Source: JBGPIK01 sp041484845
Lineage (GTDB): Bacteria; Desulfobacterota; Binatia; UBA9968
NCBI GenBank assembly: GCA_041484845.1
Contig: JBGPIK010000417.1
Location: 1 to 5,914, forward strand
Reading direction: 5' to 3'
Length of the DNA stretch: 5,914 nucleotides
The translations under genes were made by a program, and so were the position numbers. Below the pieces are notes generated by a model. That model worked only from the letters and a program-made list of their open reading frames with translations, was not told where the DNA came from and ran no database searches. The number at the start of each line of letters is the position of its first letter. The stretch's first letter is position 1. Shown in pieces: positions 4,739 to 5,914 of the stretch.

Positions 4739-5827
4739 CTATTTTTTCTTTCCGATGTACTGATCCCAGTACTCATGCAGTCGCTTTACAATGTCGTCGC
4801 CGACGATATTGTAGGTCACTACTTTGAAATTATCCGGCAAATAGGGATGCTTTCCGATCAACGGGCCGCGAAATTCGTCGCCGGTATATTTTTGGCTTTC
4901 GTCTGAGAGGGTCCAATCGCAGAACAGAGCCGAGGCGTAGGGATGCGGCGTGTTTTTATTGATAACCATCGAACCCGCATACGCGAGAATCGGAGCGGAA
5001 TAAACAATGGCATAGGGCGTCTTCGGATCCTTCTTCTTTTCTTCGGCGCCCACATATAGAAAATTATCCCCCTGAACCGCATGGTCGCCGGACAGCATTA
5101 AATTCATCCGTTGGGTGTGGCCGCGCTGGATAATCGGCTGATTTTCACCCATGCATTTCAGCCAGCTTTTGACCTTTTCCTCTCCCATCATGACGTACAG
5201 GCCGGCTAAAAAACGGGTCTCGGGAGGATCGAAAGAGACTTGCCCTTTGAAGGCGGGTTTGCACAAGTCAAACCACTCTTTCGGCGCTTTATCGGGAGGA
5301 ATGAGATTGGTGTTGTAAGAAATGCCGTGCTCGCTCCAGTACCACGGAAGCCAACGATTCTCCGGATCGATGAACCCCTGAAACTTTTTTGGAATTCTTT
5401 TCGTCGCCGGCGTCGGATAACGGGCCACAAGATTCTGCTTTAGAATAACCGGCAGATCCGGCACCGCTAAACTCAGCACATCGGTCAAATGCCGGCCGGC
5501 TGTTTCTTCGGCAATCAGCCGTTCGGCGGCGTCCTGCGAGCCCATATCGCCCATGTCCACCGTCACGAACGGATAGCGCTTCTCGAAAAGTTTGACATGG
5601 TCGCGAGCGAGCTTGCCACGGAACGTGTGAATGAAAACCAAATTGCCTTCTTTGCGTGCCCCTTCCTCCACGCGTTTCGCCCGCTGATCGGGAGGTAGCT
5701 TGCTTAACGTGGCATAGAGTTGTTCCGTCGATGCGTCGGCCGCGACGCAAGGTGCGGCGTCCCAACTCATCAGAAAAAACAGCGAACCAACGATCATGAA
5801 CCTAAAAGACGAAACGAATCTCTTCAT
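4739..5827 (-). CDS. ABC transporter periplasmic substrate-binding protein, ferric-type (family 1)
   Basis: This secreted protein of 362 residues should capture ligand in the periplasm and hand it to the permease encoded downstream. The start is ATG 5827, chosen because GAGGAG lies 6 bases before it; a TTG at 5851 would add eight charged residues before the signal peptide. The signal peptide has KR at 2-3, a hydrophobic core at about 9-23 and a V-A-A cleavage site after residue 30. Cys27 follows proline, so it is not a lipobox. The mature chain reads like the FbpA/AfuA/IdiA group: a helix before EGNLVF (60-65), TAGRHLTDVLS at 109-119, GISYNTNLI at 168-176, FKGQVSFDPP at 193-202, and AYAGSMVINKNTPHP at 282-296 with a following SALFCDW. 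The adjacent tyrosine pair that binds iron in FbpA is not obvious: the likely equivalent reads NFLY at 255-258. The ligand is therefore left open. The length is normal for the family. Confidence 0.85.
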   Translation of the reverse strand: MKRFVSSFRFMIVGSLFFLMSWDAAPCVAADASTEQLYATLSKLPPDQRAKRVEEGARKEGNLVFIHTFRGKLARDHVKLFEKRYPFVTVDMGDMGSQDAAERLIAEETAGRHLTDVLSLAVPDLPVILKQNLVARYPTPATKRIPKKFQGFIDPENRWLPWYWSEHGISYNTNLIPPDKAPKEWFDLCKPAFKGQVSFDPPETRFLAGLYVMMGEEKVKSWLKCMGENQPIIQRGHTQRMNLMLSGDHAVQGDNFLYVGAEEKKKDPKTPYAIVYSAPILAYAGSMVINKNTPHPYASALFCDWTLSDESQKYTGDEFRGPLIGKHPYLPDNFKVVTYNIVGDDIVKRLHEYWDQYIGKKK

Positions 5828-5833
5828 CGATCT

Positions 5834-5839
5834 CTCCTC
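5834..5839 (-). promoter_or_regulatory. Shine-Dalgarno site of the binding-protein gene
   Basis: On the minus strand this reads GAGGAG, with AGATCG between it and the ATG at 5827. The 6-base gap is normal and decides in favour of this ATG over the upstream in-frame TTG at 5851. Confidence 0.8.
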
Positions 5840-5861
5840 GCGCGCAAACAATTCAGGTTTC

Positions 5862-5891
5862 CCTATACGTCAAATAGTAGAAAGGTTTCAA
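5862..5891 (-). promoter_or_regulatory. Candidate sigma70-type promoter of the binding-protein gene
   Basis: TTGAAA (5891-5886) and TATAGG (5867-5862) are 18 bases apart on the minus strand, matching the consensus at four or more of six positions in each box. Transcription would start near 5855, giving a short leader of about 28 bases that contains the SD. Because the window ends 23 bases further upstream, an upstream operon gene or a better promoter cannot be excluded. Confidence 0.35.
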
Positions 5892-5914
5892 GCCGGTTCG
5901 GTGCCTGCAGGAGT

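Noticed and set aside
4445..4906. A 153-codon plus-strand frame spanning the binding-protein/permease gap
   Set aside because: It is antisense to the ends of two recognised genes and passes through the long palindrome. No domain or SD supports it.
5736..5759. Lipoprotein signal at Cys27 of the binding protein
   Set aside because: The residue before the cysteine is proline, which lipoprotein signal sites do not accept. A V-A-A signal peptidase I site follows directly.
5289..5765. A 158-codon minus-strand frame inside the binding-protein gene
   Set aside because: It is an alternative frame of a clearly coding region and is rich in Arg and Gly, as expected of a shadow.
5828..5851. In-frame TTG at 5851 as the start of the binding protein
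   Set aside because: It would put eight charged residues before the signal peptide and overlap the good GAGGAG site that is correctly placed for ATG 5827.

Overview
The window comes from a bacterial chromosome with a moderate GC content. No marker gene fixes the taxon. The gene families (a ferric-type ABC binding protein, an NMT1-type ABC binding protein, a cobalamin-binding-type radical SAM protein) and the load of short palindromic intergenic repeats resemble uncultured soil or sediment lineages such as deltaproteobacterial/Desulfobacterota, Binatota, NC10 or Rokubacteria-like groups. That placement is inference from memory of such genomes, not a measurement.

Layout from left to right: (1) 1-264, plus strand, the C-terminal end of an NMT1/SsuA-type ABC substrate-binding protein. 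(2) 265-598, a gene-free gap between convergent genes, holding several palindromic elements, including a 78-bp inverted repeat whose two arms are each hairpins (389-466). (3) 599-2263, minus strand, a radical SAM protein with an N-terminal cobalamin-binding-like domain. It is preceded by a nine-codon leader ORF that has a strong ribosome binding site and overlaps the gene start by ATGA. (4) About 2290-2787, a gene-free stretch with a possible promoter, two similar short palindromes, and two inverted copies of a C-rich/G-rich palindromic repeat, one of them interrupted by a short insert between 5-bp direct repeats. (5) 2788-4503, minus strand, a fused two-domain ABC permease of the ferric/thiamine/2-aminoethylphosphonate type. 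(6) 4504-4738, a 235-bp gap with a perfect 11-bp-arm palindrome, a short tandem repeat and a stem-loop. (7) 4739-5827, minus strand, a secreted ABC substrate-binding protein with a good Shine-Dalgarno sequence and a candidate promoter at the right edge.

The minus-strand binding protein and permease form the periplasmic and membrane parts of one importer. The ATPase normally encoded next to them is not in this window: the place after the permease is taken by repeats and then the unrelated radical SAM gene. The radical SAM gene looks like its own transcription unit. I see no convincing undescribed multi-gene system. The observations most worth checking are the coupled leader ORF, the paired-hairpin element with compensating arm differences, the interrupted repeat copy, and the missing ATPase.
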